Origin: Branchiostoma floridae | Lineage: Eukaryota > Chordata > Leptocardii > Amphioxiformes > Branchiostomatidae | NCBI RefSeq assembly: GCF_000003815.2 | Contig: NC_049997.1 | Span: 8,064,676 to 8,128,675, forward strand | Direction of reading: 5' to 3' | DNA length: 64,000 nucleotides | Shown: one piece after another, positions 1 through 12,759 of the stretch | Layout: every line of letters begins with the position of its first letter | Position numbering within the stretch: position 1 is the first letter of the stretch | Made by a program: the position numbers and the translations under genes | Notes under the pieces: model-generated | Database searches by the model: none | What the model was told of the DNA's origin: nothing | What the model saw: only the letters and a program-made list of their open reading frames with translations

Positions 1-441
1 AGAGTTCACACCTTGCAGTCAGGGTCATGACTCGTCGTAATTTAGAGCTGGCAGCCTAGTCGTCCGATCGATTTTCGCTACATGTGAGGAGGTTATTACA
101 GGATAGCGAGTGTAAGAAGCCCCGGTAGAAATAGGATGTTATCCAGGCTAGATATTCACGTCTAAGCGACGTCTGATTAACATCAGACTGTTGTTAGAGT
201 CCCATAGCTGATCAACAGGACATGCATTGGTCATTCGTCATCGGCCGCAGGACTGAGGTTCAAGGGCCTGTCAAAATTTCCCCAAGTCTGGCCAAGCACT
301 CCGGGCCACTCCTGCTTTTCTCGGTACAGCTTGAGGTCCAGTGTGAGATCACATTGAACACGTAAAAGAACCCACCGCACCGAAAAAGAGTAAGCGTCTA
401 TCTTTGTGTGAGTGCATCAAACCAGCTGTCACTTACGTATG
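1..441. other. Window start, no gene seen
   Basis: The only item noticed is GTCGTCCGATCGATTTTCGC near 58-78, shared with the MITE end at 29143-29165. No coding exon is supported. Confidence 0.4.
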
Positions 442-610
442 GCCTCCATAGCAGGCCCTCTGAGCCTTTTTTTGCTCAAAAGAGACTTTTGCTGGCGATT
501 TCCGAACTGGGTTGCACAAGCGTTAGTACAAAAAGAAATGGCCAGCAAAAGTGTTGATTTTTTAGCCAACGACAAGACGAAAAAATAACAAGAGAGCTTG
601 CTATGGAGGC
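442..610. mobile_element. Small inverted-repeat element
   Basis: GCCTCCATAGCA near 442-453 is matched by TGCTATGGAGGC at 599-610. An inner hairpin ACTTTTGCTGG/CCAGCAAAAGT lies at about 497-551. No ORF; MITE-like. Confidence 0.5.
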
Positions 611-743
611 TAACCGTTACACCTAGATTGTCGATATGTCGTTATACCTTGTGTGCAAAACTGGTGTATTACACATAAAGGCGGTTTATGGCCGGTTATG
701 CTGAACAAACCATGTTGCAGGTGCAACCTACTGATGATGCAAT

Positions 744-866
744 GCTTATTCTCCAAGCAGAGGTTGAGTCGCGGAGATATAGTAGTAGTCGGGATTCTTA
801 CCGACTCGCTCCTCTAAAATCCCGACTACTATATCTCCGCAACTCAACCTCTGCTTGGAGAATAGC
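744..866. mobile_element. Foldback element with about 48-bp arms ('CTCCAAGCAGAGGTT' family)
   Basis: The left arm (GC(T)TATTCTCCAAGCAGAGG, then TTGAGTCGCGGAGATATAGT) and the right arm are near-perfect reverse complements around a loop of about 20 nt. The open frame across it is only a by-product of the palindrome. Single-arm relatives are at 4369-4400, 6819-6850, 11669-11710 and 33861-33897. Confidence 0.8.
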
Positions 867-1750
867 AATGCTACATATCGTGACAATTTTGCTGAACATT
901 CAACCCTTTTGCACATTGTTACGTAACCCATTAATCAACCCACAAAGCAGAACTACTTGATGGACACTTTATAAAATTTCAATGGCCGAGTAGTTAACAA
1001 ACAATGTGAACCCACTTGTGTAAAAGCTTTTGAGCAAAAAAAGCGAGAAAGACCAAAAACGGAACAAGAGGGAGTTCTGGTAAGTGACTCCCAATTGTTT
1101 AAGTTCAATGACAGTTTTCTATACGTTAAAGAAAAACTATTCAGGTGCGTGTACTCAGCCGGCCACGCGTGGTGGCCAATGAAAGAACTCGTTACATCTC
1201 CCACCGGAAAGGACGTGTTGGTTCAGGCTTCGGGCTGGAGTGCTGGTTTTTGTAAGAAGCGATTGTGACAAGACTCAGGAAAGACTGTATCTTTTGTTTG
1301 AAAAGACTTGCCATGAAAGGGAGAAAAGACGAGTCCTCTGTTTGAGCGTAAAGGGGAGAAAGGCATAATGGTAATAAATCTAGTTAAGGACTTCTCAAGT
1401 TCATCTAAATTTAGACTTGTTGCTATGTAAGGAATATCATGCTTTTCGTGCCATTTCGGAATTTAGGGGTCTTCACAGGCTAGATACTTTTTATACGTCG
1501 AAGATCAAGTAAGTAAAATATCTTTCAAGAGTTCGTAAAGTTGTCTCATACATGTGTGATGACATAGTCATTAATTGTCCTCATCATCATGGCAGCTTTC
1601 AGTTACCCGGATGAACGACATCTCGTGACCTTATAAAACTTCGCAAAATGCAGCTACACAAATACATGTAGATCAGAAGGTACACGTTTCATGCAACTTG
1701 CCGATTCTTTGCTTGGCTCGGAGCTCCTTTGAATGAAGCACCCTTGAAGG

Positions 1751-1989
1751 CCCCCTTTCCACTAGACGGCGATCGCTCTGCGCTCTCACTGCGACCTAAA
1801 TAGGATATGTGTAACCTTCGCTTTCACACTGGGTATATCATACAAAACGTAAAAGTATGACTGGGAAGACAACAAAACACACAAAGTGTAAAAAGATTCG
1901 TTTCTTTTCTGTAGAATTCGTTGAGCGATATATCAAATTTTAGGTCGCAGGAAGAGCGCGGCGAGAGCGCCATCCAAGTGGAAAGGGGG
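1751..1989. mobile_element. MITE, 'CACTTGCGTCA' family, diverged copy with CCCCCTTTCCACT ends
   Basis: Ends CCCCCTTTCCACTAGACGGC and, inverted, CCCCCTTTCCACTTGGATGG. Inner GCGACCTAAA/TTTAGGTCGC pairs follow. The core (GTAAAAGTATGACTGGGAAG, TAGAATTCGTTGAGCG) matches the 9925, 30386 and 36824 copies. Confidence 0.7.
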
Positions 1990-4100
1990 TATAAGCGTTG
2001 TTATAAAAGCATCCCGTGCAATACTCACACTGCAAACCGCTTTCATCATGCCGCAGGTCCTTTCTTTTTACCTTTGACGGTTGGTCACTGTGATCTTCTA
2101 TCATAAAAAGAAGTTGAACGTTCATTGAAGTTCATTCATATAAAAATAGACCGTAAGGAGAATGGTGGAGAAGTGAACGGGAGGGAAAGGGGAAGAGAAG
2201 TTGGGGATGGGGTGGGATGGGATGGGAAGCTGAGAGGTAGGGAGGAGAGGTGTAGAAAAAGTTTTGGGTGTGGGCAAAGCGGTTTGCATCATTCTTTTGC
2301 AAAATGTTTTATTCATCTTTCTTCGTCGTATTCTATCACATTTGATCTCTTCCCAATATTCACCTTAGCTTATTAGGCTTCTACATAGCGGACTCTTGCA
2401 GATTGGTAATGGTGAGCTTCTTTTGGCCCTATAGTGGCAGGAGAAAAGGAACGGAGACTCCCGCATGCTGTGATTTCTAGGTCATCCATGCGACCTATCC
2501 TACGACAGAACACCCAACCGTCGATGAATCATTTTACACATCTAATCTACAGGACCCATCAGTGACGCCCCACCGGCGGTGTATCAAACACTTCACGGGC
2601 CAGCAGGTGTCTGTACAGGTGTAACAAGGTGGGCCTTCCGGTTCCCAAACACGGTGTCTATTATATCAGCACACCTGAGTGGCGACAGTGTACGGGGTTT
2701 ACCTGTGAATAGCTTGACCAGTGATAAGCGGTGTAGCGACCTTAATGGGTGAAGTCAGATGAATAACGGTTCTGTTGAACGGGCAAGGCTCCAACTGTGT
2801 GTGACGTCACAAACTATAAATAGAAGCCGCGATTTGGAGGGTTGGAGAGTTTTTAGGGTTGGAGAGTTTTTTTAGGGTTGGAGAGTTTTTAGGGTTCGAG
2901 ACTTTGAAGGATTGGAGATTTTGAAGGGTTGGAGAGCTCCGAGATTTCGACCGGTCTGATTTGAAAGCACACACAGGTGTGTAGAGAAAGGAAAGAATCG
3001 TTCATTAGTGATGTGCTCTCTTGATACAAATTTATAACGAAATCATTCAGTAGCGAGAGAAATGAATTTCGATAACTGTAAATGAAGATTATCTTAGGCT
3101 TAATCCAAGTTCTGTGTGTTAAACCATAGGAAGCAAGCGTCACTGCAAAGTGCATATTCTGATACGGCGTAGGGTACGGAAAAAGCTATCCATTCTCTCC
3201 AAGGACAGTTGATTTCCAACGTTGGGGCAACCCGGTTTTAATCACGGGAGATGCAATTGCAACGTTTCCTTGTTAAATAAGAGGTAGAAAAGGGTGGCAA
3301 TTAGTCTAGAAGTAGATTTTAAGGTTGGAAAACAACAAGATCTTCGCTAGGTCACAAGATGTAGAACCTGTCCTTGGCCCGGTCCTGTCTGAGCCGTCTG
3401 CCTTGTACAATCCATGAGTCATGATTTACAAACATGTCTCTTTTTTCAGGCGTTATACGTTATCTCTGTGTCAAAACGCCGTTCCTGGTCGGATGTATCA
3501 AATAATACGAGGCAAACTTCACGTCTTTACACGACGGCAAACTGTCATAGTCAACAATGGCTGATCATTCATCGATGCCTGTGTGGTAGGTTTTGTCTGA
3601 CTCAGGGACTAAATGACTCAGCGACAATCTAAGTATTATCATACGTTAGTTGACATCAAATCAATTACTAGTATTCCTTTATCAATCTCAACTCCTTTGG
3701 CTAGGCCGGCTTAACTTCTTTGTCAGTTTTTGATACTATCTTATGCTCATGACCACTGTCTAACAAACTTAAACCAAGTCGACGCCTAACCTTTGCTTGA
3801 AGAGCAAAAAGCACATCCAAACAGACGTACAAATGATGATGTTCAAAACTAGTCGAAACACTGCACATCTCCTTGTACATGTAAGAGATAGTCTCTCCCG
3901 GACTCCCGCCTGGCCGAAAAGCAATAGGGGACTTTGGCACAGTTAGGAATAAAAGTCTTGTAGTCAATTGGTGTGAACTGATAGCTGGATAGACAGCAAA
4001 AGACTGACTGAAAGCCCATAACAACTTATTTGTCCCAATGTGGCCCTTCTTTAAATCCAGCTGACACGTCTGCCTGGAGACTAGTAGGACATGGCGCGCC
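1990..4100. other. No gene seen
   Basis: Besides the short tandem repeat at 2835-2945 and a purine-rich G/A tract at 2155-2255, nothing supported is present. Near 3720-3760 a fragment matches the 49915-50083 MITE end. At 3892-3960 a block (CTCTCCCGGACTCCCGCCTG) recurs near 11208. Confidence 0.4.
2835..2945. repeat. GGGTTGGAGAGTTTTTA tandem repeat
   Basis: About six imperfect units of 17-19 bp, (GGGTTGGAGAGTTTTTA)n, degenerating to GGATTGGAGATTTTGAA at the right end. Confidence 0.85.
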
Positions 4101-4103
4101 GCA

Positions 4104-4262
4104 TGACCCAACTTGGTCCCCGACTGTGTGGTCCAGACACAGGTGTAGAAGGAACTTAAAACCACCACGAACAGTCAGAAATGGACGGCCTATGATCCAT
4201 TCCGACGTGACCCAACTTGGTCCCCGACTGTGTGGTCCGGACGCACGTGTAGAAGCAACACG
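4104..4262. repeat. 103-bp-spaced direct repeat
   Basis: TGACCCAACTTGGTCCCCGA then CTGTGTGGTCC(A/G)GAC occurs at about 4104-4155 and 4207-4260, nearly identical, each followed by (A/G)CGTGTAGAAG or AGGTGTAGAAG. Confidence 0.75.
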
Positions 4263-4595
4263 TGTCTGATGTACAGGTTTGTTCTCGTATGTCAATAACC
4301 TGTCCGCTACCACCTGGCGTACGGACAGGTGTCACCGGGGTGAGATAGGCCAGAGAACCGTCCGCTTACTCTCCAAGCAGAGGTTAGACTCCGGCTTGTT
4401 TTGGGCGTCTTGTTGTGCGATTTCTATCGGCCTCTCTCTTTTGATAGGCATTTTTTTCTGTCATTTTTTTTCTGTCAGCCAAAAAAAGGAAAACCTGACA
4501 AAATAAGCAGCCAGATCAAAACCTAAGACGTACAGAACAAGCCAGAGTCTAAACTCTGCTTTTTGGGGTCATGTGGTGTACTTGCAGCCAGTGCA

Positions 4596-4835
4596 CGGTA
4601 CTAGTATATCCCCACTCCACCCAGGTGCAAAAATGGCTACCTGACTTCTTCTATTTGGGAGGTAAAGGCAGAGGGGGAGAGGGTTGGGCTCCTCCTTCCA
4701 ATATCGTCCAAGGTCGAAACACAGCTGTGGATAGCAACCCACTGCCCCATGACCTCAAAAAGGCTTTGAGACTACTACCTTTGCCTGCTGTCTGTCCTTT
4801 GTATATGGCACAGTTGATGACTTATAACAGTGTAG
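4596..4835 (+). repeat. Dispersed repeat block preceding a LINE fragment
   Basis: Starts CCACTCCACCCAGGTGCAAA, then a purine-rich GGAGGTAAAGGCAGAGGGGG stretch, then CTCAAAAAGGCTTTGAGACT. No coding sense is visible. It lies just upstream of the LINE fragment at 4860-5084. The assignment rests on its repeat-like character and context. Confidence 0.35.
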
Positions 4836-4859
4836 TGCTACATAGCGTCCTGGGCGAAT

Positions 4860-5084
4860 GTGGCATCATTAAGACGAGCCAGGTGCGGAGTAGGTAGGAC
4901 CAGAGACAACCTACTGAAATGGGGACGGGTGAACTCAGCTGAGTGTCGTTGTGGCCACCCTACCCAAACTATGGGACACATTACAAAGGACTGCGTATTA
5001 GACCCCAACACCTCCAACCAGGACCTACTAGAAGCTAACGAGGAGGCCGTGGCCTGGCTGCAGTACTGGCACGGAACGATATGA
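4860..5084 (+). pseudogene. Non-LTR retrotransposon ORF2 C-terminal fragment
   Basis: The 74-codon frame contains RCGVGRTRDNLLKWGRVNSA, then ECRCGHPTQTMGHITKDC. This is the cysteine/histidine motif (CxC-x7-H-x3-C) found at the C-terminus of jockey/CR1-type reverse transcriptases. The polymerase part is absent, so it is a dead fragment. Confidence 0.75.
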
Positions 5085-5864
5085 AGATGAAGACAACATT
5101 TCATAATCTGTTAAAATGACACTATTGAAAAACGAGCAATGTAATATACTACAGTGACCACTACAGCTGGGCTTGTAATTGGGTATCAGGATTTGAGACG
5201 GACCAGTACAGGGGTGGACAGGTGCAGCGTTTGGGCAGTGTCAAGGGCACAGCGGTACCGGACACAACCGACCCATGATAGTCTGAGAATTGAGATGTGC
5301 GACATTTTTAGCTTGAAGCCATATGGATGTCAAGCCTCTAATTCTAAATTGGTATCTTTATTTCCTTATTTCGGGTATGAAAACCCATAGTCATAGAGCA
5401 CACAACACCAAAGGACACAGATACCTACATATCCTTAAAATGATGACTTATATATAAAAGTATGATTATGAATATTTCTGTCCTCTTTCGCAAAGGAGTT
5501 AACACATTTATGATATCATAATCCATTTAAATATTACTTTAAAACTTACAATATCCTGACACTATAATCCTATATTCTGTTTTCCTACACATTTCTGACA
5601 AATTCGTCCGTGTGAAAAATACGTTTATACAGTCAATACCACGTTGATAAATATACAAATACCAGACAGATATACCAAGCGTGTTCTTCCCACGGGAAGA
5701 ATGGAAACCTTGAACCTATCCCGTCCTGATATTTCAGACATTAAAAACCTCCAGGCCGGCGGTGTGGACCTGTGATCTGACGTCTGCTCCTGGTTTAGAT
5801 CTACCGGTGGAACGCGTTGTTTCATGTCGGTGTGGACCACCTTGGGGCGGGAAAGACCGCCGCT

Positions 5865-6157
5865 GTGGGGTAATATGTTCGGAGAAATAGGAGAACCTAA
5901 CCTTGCACGTGCAGAAACGGTGTCAGTAACATGCTCTGGATATACAGACAATCGTGGAGGATGGAGTAAAGCTTGGACAGGTAAAACAGAAAGAATACAA
6001 CGAAAGAAATTAGAAAGGAGGGAAGCCTAAAAGACTACCACCATGAGGTAAAATGTTAGGAGAAATAGGGGAACCTTGCAGGTGCGAAAATGGTGTCGGT
6101 CCGATCTGGATATACGGACAATCATGGAACAAGTAGATGGTAGAAAAGCTTGGTTTT
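5865..6157. repeat. Tandem duplication of about 175 bp
   Basis: 'GGAGAAATAGGAGAACCTAA...GATATACAGACAATCGTGGA' (about 5880-5960) is repeated as 'GGAGAAATAGGGGAACCTTG...GATATACGGACAATCATGGA' (about 6059-6127). Both are followed by AAAGCTTGGA/AAAGCTTGG. Confidence 0.7.
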
Positions 6158-9100
6158 CATTTGTCCGACCCCTATCCACCTGCTATTAGACATCCACAGC
6201 TTCTCGAGTAATACTGCCCACATAGGCAAAACGGCCCATAAAACATAACATTCTTGGCGAAGGTCACACTGAGAGGTAAAAATGTGTCGGCAACGTCGTC
6301 ATGAAATGGATAGACGAACTGTCATCGGCCTCCGTCCTTCTTGATCAACTATGAACACAATATGTTATAACAAATATGTAATATGGAACCAGTGGATCTA
6401 CTGAAGAAGGCAATAGATCGATGAAAGAAAGGAGAGAAAGATGAGAGGGAAAATGGGAGGTCAGGAAGAAAGAGGGGCAATAACAGGAAATAGAAAGAAG
6501 AAAACAAAGAAGAGTAGAAGGAGAGAGGAAAAAGTGGGAACAAGTCAAATAAAGTAAAAACGCAAAACAAACTTTCCGGAATGCTCAACAGTTTCATCCG
6601 GCAGGGCGTACCAATACTCCAAAATGCTTTATTTGTTTCGCTGTTTATGAACGTCAAAACGCCCCTCATGTTGGTGGGTAATTGAGGGCGAGTGTGTTGT
6701 ACTTTCTTACTCAACCGGACACGAGGACAAAGACTGGCCCCTCCCTACAGCTGACATTTGTACGGGTCTGTTTACTGATGACTGTTACTGTGGACAGAAT
6801 CAGGACACGGCTGCCGTTTCTCTCCAAGCAGAGGTACGGTTCAGGCTACGGTACTTCTTTCGGGCGTCTTTTTATACGTTTAGTAACCCTTTATCTTTGC
6901 AAGGAAAATCGGATTTAGCACATTGGTAAATGATATGTAGAGCTGAGTAACGGTTAGATTTACCAGAGATTTGTCAACATTTATCCGTCCTTTCGCAGTT
7001 TATAAAAAAAATTGAGGAAAACAAAAATTAGAAAGGCTGACAAAACGTTCAATACAAGATTGGAGAGGTGACACAACAAGCGAAATGGACGCAAATGATA
7101 TTATAGAGTATGCATACCTATACTACGGTGGTACAAATTTTTAATCTCAAGCTGATATTTGAAGGGAAGACTATGACGTTTTCCTGTGTACAACTGCTAT
7201 CACACGCTTCCCACGACAGGTGTGCGACAGTACCTTGCGACAGTCGTGAATATATTGTAGATGATTCAAATGAAAGTGAGTTTTCCCATGACCACTTGAC
7301 ACTGTTCGTCAGTGAAAAAGGGTTATAGTCTCCTCGCGATCTTTCCTTCAACTATTTGCTTGGAAATTGCAAATTGTGTTCAATTCTAACTTGCAAATGA
7401 ATAAACAGAACACCATAATTAGTGGTAAGGTGAACGAGGTGGGTGACCAACAGCTTAGGGCGTGGTCGCTGGATAGAAAGTAAATTTTGAATCGACTCTC
7501 AGTTGCAGACCGCACTACTTTGTTTAGGCCTGTTTCTGCGTAACCGGTCTTAGGATTAAGATGCAATGAAAACAAATCAGTTTCCGTCAACCACTAAACT
7601 CTTTGATACAAAAAACAAGCATGACTAATACAACTTCCTTCTGAGAAGGCTAGGTCGAACCAAGACGGTAAAAAAAACTCCACTCATTGTTGTTGTTCCT
7701 TCATCGCTTGTTGTTTGACCCCTGTCGCCACAGCAACTCCTGAAGTCATATTTCAACTGAGAAGACACATAGACATTCTAGTTGACAGTTTGAATGCGGT
7801 ATCTGGTTCCATCAGACTTTTAATTGACGTCTACCTTAACGTGGTATCTAGTCCGTGACCGGTCGCACAAAAGTGTGCAGCTGACAACCGCGTCTGTTAC
7901 AGAGAAGAGACTTGTTACCCTGTTCGGATTGCGCGCAGCCCGTTTCAGGGATTAACTTCCAATGCATGGACTTCCACACCTTAGAAAAGCGTTAAAAACA
8001 CACAAGCCATTGAATGGACTTCGTAGCAACAGTGTGCCCTTTATTATTGAAAACAAACAGGATACGTCAAAATAAACAACCATTGAATTAAACTGAAGGA
8101 GGATGAAAATTGTACAATAGAACCTTCACAATTGTCATGGGAACGGCAAGCATTGCTGTCAACAACATACAGAGTTGTATACATTTACTAAGACTTCCTT
8201 ATCTGTGGTTTCCGGATAGAAAGAGAAAGTCTTTGTTATTATGGGCGTGAGTTAAATGCAGTTTAAGTGTCTATGGTGTACCTTCACTAAGCTTTTCGAA
8301 GTTCCAGGTTGACTTTTTTGATAATTCATTCACTGCCGTTGGGAAAAAAATTAGTCGGTAGTTATATTAAAACACATTTGCAAATAACTGTAAGAAATGA
8401 AAGTTATAAAGTTTTCCGACAGGCTTACTCTTCTACCCCGGCAGAAAACCACCAATACCTTCCCCTCACATCTGCTTGTTTTTCGAGGGGATGTTTTAAA
8501 GGAAGTCTACAGGAATGAAGAAGTAGCCTAAAATCTAGTCTCCTTTACTTTAAAATTCGCTTCCAAAGGTCGCTACCCTGACAACAATTGCCAAGGTAGC
8601 GGGCGTTTGAAGTGAAATAAAGCTACCAAGAGGCAAGACTGAATTCCAGGCTACTGTTGGAAGTGCACCCAAGACAAGAACGCTCGACTCCAGTCTGTAA
8701 AGGCTACCACCATGTTGCCTAAGACATGTACTATGTGCTGTGCTGTGAGACCGCGATTGCAGTGTCCGCCCTCTGTAAACAGATGATTCGGACTTTTTTT
8801 ATTTTGAAGAAATATGATAGCGAGCTAGAAAAACCATGTCTCTGGAACAACGTGTTCTCAATAGACGAGTCCATTCAACTGCACGAAAGAGGGGAGCTGT
8901 TGTCGGTTAAAATTTGAACGTCAAACATCATAATATTCATCTTGATACTAGACAAAAAGCTTGCTATGTCGTTTGAAAAGACAAACAATTCTTTCTTATA
9001 AAGATAAAACTAGAAATTTTCGCCCTTTTAGAATGATCAATCCGCCCTTGTTTTCCACCAATCCCCGTGAAGGCTCCATGTCTCGGCGGCTGTTTGTGTT

Positions 9101-9924
9101 GAGATAGGAAATGTGAGTAAAACGCAAACTCTGACACGGTCTTACAAACAAACAAACATACATACATGTCTTCTGTCGTGTGGCCTTGTGTCTGATGACA
9201 AACATCTTCATCTATATCTGCCGAAAATGAGCAGTTTCTACAAGACAACATAGCTAGCTAGAAATTAGTTGATTTTCCAACTGAACTCCTATGGCTGGCT
9301 CTGGCGTATCATTCAATGTCATCATCATCATCATCATTTTAAGCCAATTTCTACCACTTTCCTGCAACAACGAAGGCAGGTATAAGCTAAAACGCTTTGA
9401 CAACAGCAACAACAACAAAGACCAGGATGTTAGCATTACTAAGGAAAAATTCTATAGCAGAAAAAATGAAAATAAAAGTTTTATTTTACACAGCAAAACA
9501 TATAGAAGCCGTTCTTTGTTTCTTCAACCCAAAGTGAAATGCTTTATAGACGTATCATACACATAATCCTTTGTAATAGACGTTTTGTCTATAGGTACCC
9601 AGTTTGAAGTGATATAGAAGTGTCTGATTGTATTTAGGTAAGCGCCATTTCACCGTTTCCGGCTTAATAAGATTTGGTGTATAACCGTCCGTCGGAAGCT
9701 GTGGTATTAGATAGCCTTGTCAATAGATATGGGAGGCTTGTGGCTGAGACACAAGGCATTGTTTACAACTGCACGTGGCTTTTGGTTCCTTCCATTTACT
9801 TTCTGCCTTACTTGTTAAGATGCCCTTTCAGAATGTTTAAAGTCTAGCTATGCTACATTCTCATAGATGCTTCGCACGCAGAATTCTAAGTACATTCTAT
9901 ATCTCAATATTCATGGCTCAATGC
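6158..9924. other. No gene seen
   Basis: A purine-rich A/G tract at about 6420-6540. A CTCCAAGCAGAGG repeat fragment at about 6819. Otherwise no exon, RNA gene or transposon end that I can support. The short open frames here have no recognisable domain. Confidence 0.4.
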
Positions 9925-10183
9925 TCTCTTATGTTGCTATCTGGCACCGGTGCGGCAATGCGGAGTTCGAAAGATTACTCAACAAATTTCAGAGGTAAAG
10001 AACGAATTTTCTTACGTTTTATGTTTTTGTTGTCTTCTCAGCCATACTTTTACGTATCATACAGTAGCAATATCTAAACTATAAACAAAATACGCCGACA
10101 ATAACACAACAGTGCCTCAGCGAGCGGACGAACCCCGCAGTGCCGCACCGGTGCCCCAAGTGCAGTGAGATGCCACCTTTATA
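9925..10183. mobile_element. MITE, 'CACTTGCGTCA' family, copy 2
   Basis: GGCACCGGTGCGGCAATGCG near the left is paired with CCCGCAGTGCCGCACCGGTGCC near the right. Outer bases (CAAGTGCAGTGAGATGCCAC) match the ends of the 30386 copy. The core has AACGAATTTTCTTACG and ACTCAACAAATTTCAGAG. Confidence 0.65.
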
Positions 10184-12759
10184 AAGAATCATAACGCTAA
10201 AACATATTAACTACTTTCTACATAAAAAACGCGTAGAACGTAAAACGAAAGATCCTAATCCGTACTCCATTACAGTAATCCACTAATCCTTAACAAACCA
10301 AACCGGCCACATAATCCACGTCAGAATCAAATAAATCCAAGTCAAACAGAACATGATATGTAGATTTCACCCAATATTGCCTCATGATATCCTCTCATAA
10401 AAACCCTCAAACACCTTTTGTTGAAGATTAAGTCGTTCTAATTCAGCCTTGTTTGGCCACGAGAAAGACAGCCACCAAAGCTCTTAAGACCTTGCTCTAT
10501 CTTCCTTCACATCTTCCACGCTTCGTTAAGGACCTGCTTGCGGACTTAAGGAGGAAAGGAGACTCTTCTATGATCTTAGTGTTCTTGCTAAGACCCCGTG
10601 AAGACGTGGTTCTTTGTGAGGTGTTCTGGAGCGAAGATGTTGAAAGGATGTGTTAGATTTCATCGGATATGTCCACAGAGGCAGGGTGTGTGAGTGACAG
10701 CGGACGGGTGCGTTGACGTAGTAAGGTCTACTGTAGGGAGGGCAACCGTCAAAACAAACACACGGGGACGGTCAAATCATTTCTGTTATCACAGATAAAG
10801 TCTCTTTGAACTAGATCATGGTACAGAGACAGTGAACGAGGAGGTCGTTACCCTTTTCTGACTAATAACCGTTTCCTGAAGGTCAGGTACCAGTACCAAT
10901 TAGAAGGCAATAATTCCCTCCTTCAAGTTCTTGAAGATTATGGATGCTGTGGACAATAATAGCATTTCTGTCCTCACACGCTCCCGTTACGTTAAGAAGG
11001 TAACATTTCTGCACATAATGTCAATTTTTGTTTTCGTTGTGGGTTTGCTTCGGTGTATGATAGACTTAACTGGATTCGCGCCTCCCTAGCAGCTGCTTTT
11101 GAAATTACAACTGTTTTCAAACTGTACAAACTGCGACAATTCAGTCCTGTAGAATAAAGTACACCACGTTAACGTTAGTCCCTCCCAATCCCCCAATTTA
11201 TCTAGTCTCTACCAGACTCCCGACTGGCCGAATAAAGGGACTATGGCCAAGTTGGGAATAAAAAAGCCTAGTAGGAGTTTATTGGCCTAGGAGTGTTGGC
11301 AGGTCACAAACTGTACCCTTTGGCCATCTAACTCCTCTTGCATGTTTTCTGTCTGATTTGGCCAATTTCTACTATTTTCCAGCGACCTGTGGAGCCTGGT
11401 AGAGGCTACAACTTACCAATCAGAGAACTGTTAGCAAAAACACCATAAACTTGCATATTCAACAAAACAAGCCACTCATCTATGGGAAGTTTCCAGATAA
11501 GATTCGCTACCCAGTTTCTGAGTAAGCTTAGGGGATCTGCGGATATGATGACCGGTCACACCTTTACATAACACCGCTAGCAAAAATAAGCCATAAAACT
11601 GTCAACCTGTGATGGACTGTCCAAAATCACTGGGAGACATAGAAGTGTCTAGGAGTGTTTTGGCTGTCCTTCAAGCAGAGGTCGGGTCGAGGAGATAGCA
11701 GTGGTCGGGATTTTTACTTTCGTACGATCACAAACTGAAAGCATTCAAGGAAAGGTCGTCTTCATTGTCGGCACTTGGTTCGGTCACAGACTGCAGCTGC
11801 TTGAAAAAAAAAAATATTCACTGTAAAAATCTTACGATGGCCTACGACAAGTGTGACAGCGTCATTCAGTGAAAAGAAATGGTAGTCTACGTTTCAACGC
11901 TCTTTCCAAAATGAGTGAAGTTGTTTTCATTGTTCAATGAAGAAATGAACCTGAATCCTAATTACACGAAATGCATGGAAAAGAAAACAAGCACGAAGCT
12001 CCAATTTGTATTTAATCGTACCTTTCTAATTTTAGCGGTTGTCTCAGTTTTATAATGATTTTGGACTGGAGGCAGTGATATCATCGACTGAGACCGCTAA
12101 AAGAATCAAACATAGACCTCAGGAAATACCTGTCGAGACAGAAACGCTATGGCTACCTTACAGTAAACCTATTTGTTTTCTAGAGACTTTACTGGTGCCA
12201 GGACTACGGTTTACCAAAATCCCTCTGTTTTGAAAGAATCGCTAATCTGTTACCTTTTGGTTCACACTAATGACTACGTAAACACGTCAAGTACAAGAAG
12301 ATTGCACTTGTGTTGTAATTATTTCCTTTCCATGTTTTCATTTGGTGGCTAGCGTAATCGTTGACTTAGGGTTTCGATCATTTTCGGGCCAGGGAATTTC
12401 GATCATTTTTTGCATCAACAGTGTGGTCTACAAAAATTGAAAATATGAGTTTTACCATGTTGTAGTTATATGCGTTCCATCAAGAATGCTCAAGGATGCT
12501 GCATGTATAAACATAAAGCTAAAAGTGTTTGAAAACTCCCGCTTTTCAAAATGGTATGGCCCAGGGACTAATCAGAAACATGAGAACACGTCTCGTTCTG
12601 AGGTTTGAGTTTTGCTCATGAGCTCATGACGTCAAAGGTTACTCGAGGTCACGCCCTTTAAAAGCTCCTTGGTAAGAACCTACTAGTATTACTTAAAAAA
12701 GGAATATGAGTCATTCTGTATATATACATCTATAATTGGTGAACATTACACATGTACAA
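10184..12759. other. No gene seen
   Basis: A repeat fragment (CAGACTCCCGACTGGCCGAA, near 11213) is shared with 3898. A CTTCAAGCAGAGGTCG fragment lies near 11670. A short inverted repeat TTTAGCGG..TCTCAGT / ACTGAGACCGCTAAA lies at about 12033-12104. No supported exon. Confidence 0.4.

Noticed and set aside
3701-4168. 155-codon open frame on the minus strand
   Set aside because: No recognisable domain, overlaps repeat-family sequence (3720-3760, 3892-3960 and the 4104-4262 direct repeat), and lacks compositional signs of coding.
4571-4897. 108-codon plus-strand frame
   Set aside because: Lies in a dispersed repeat block upstream of a LINE fragment; no domain. The real LINE-derived frame is 4860-5084.
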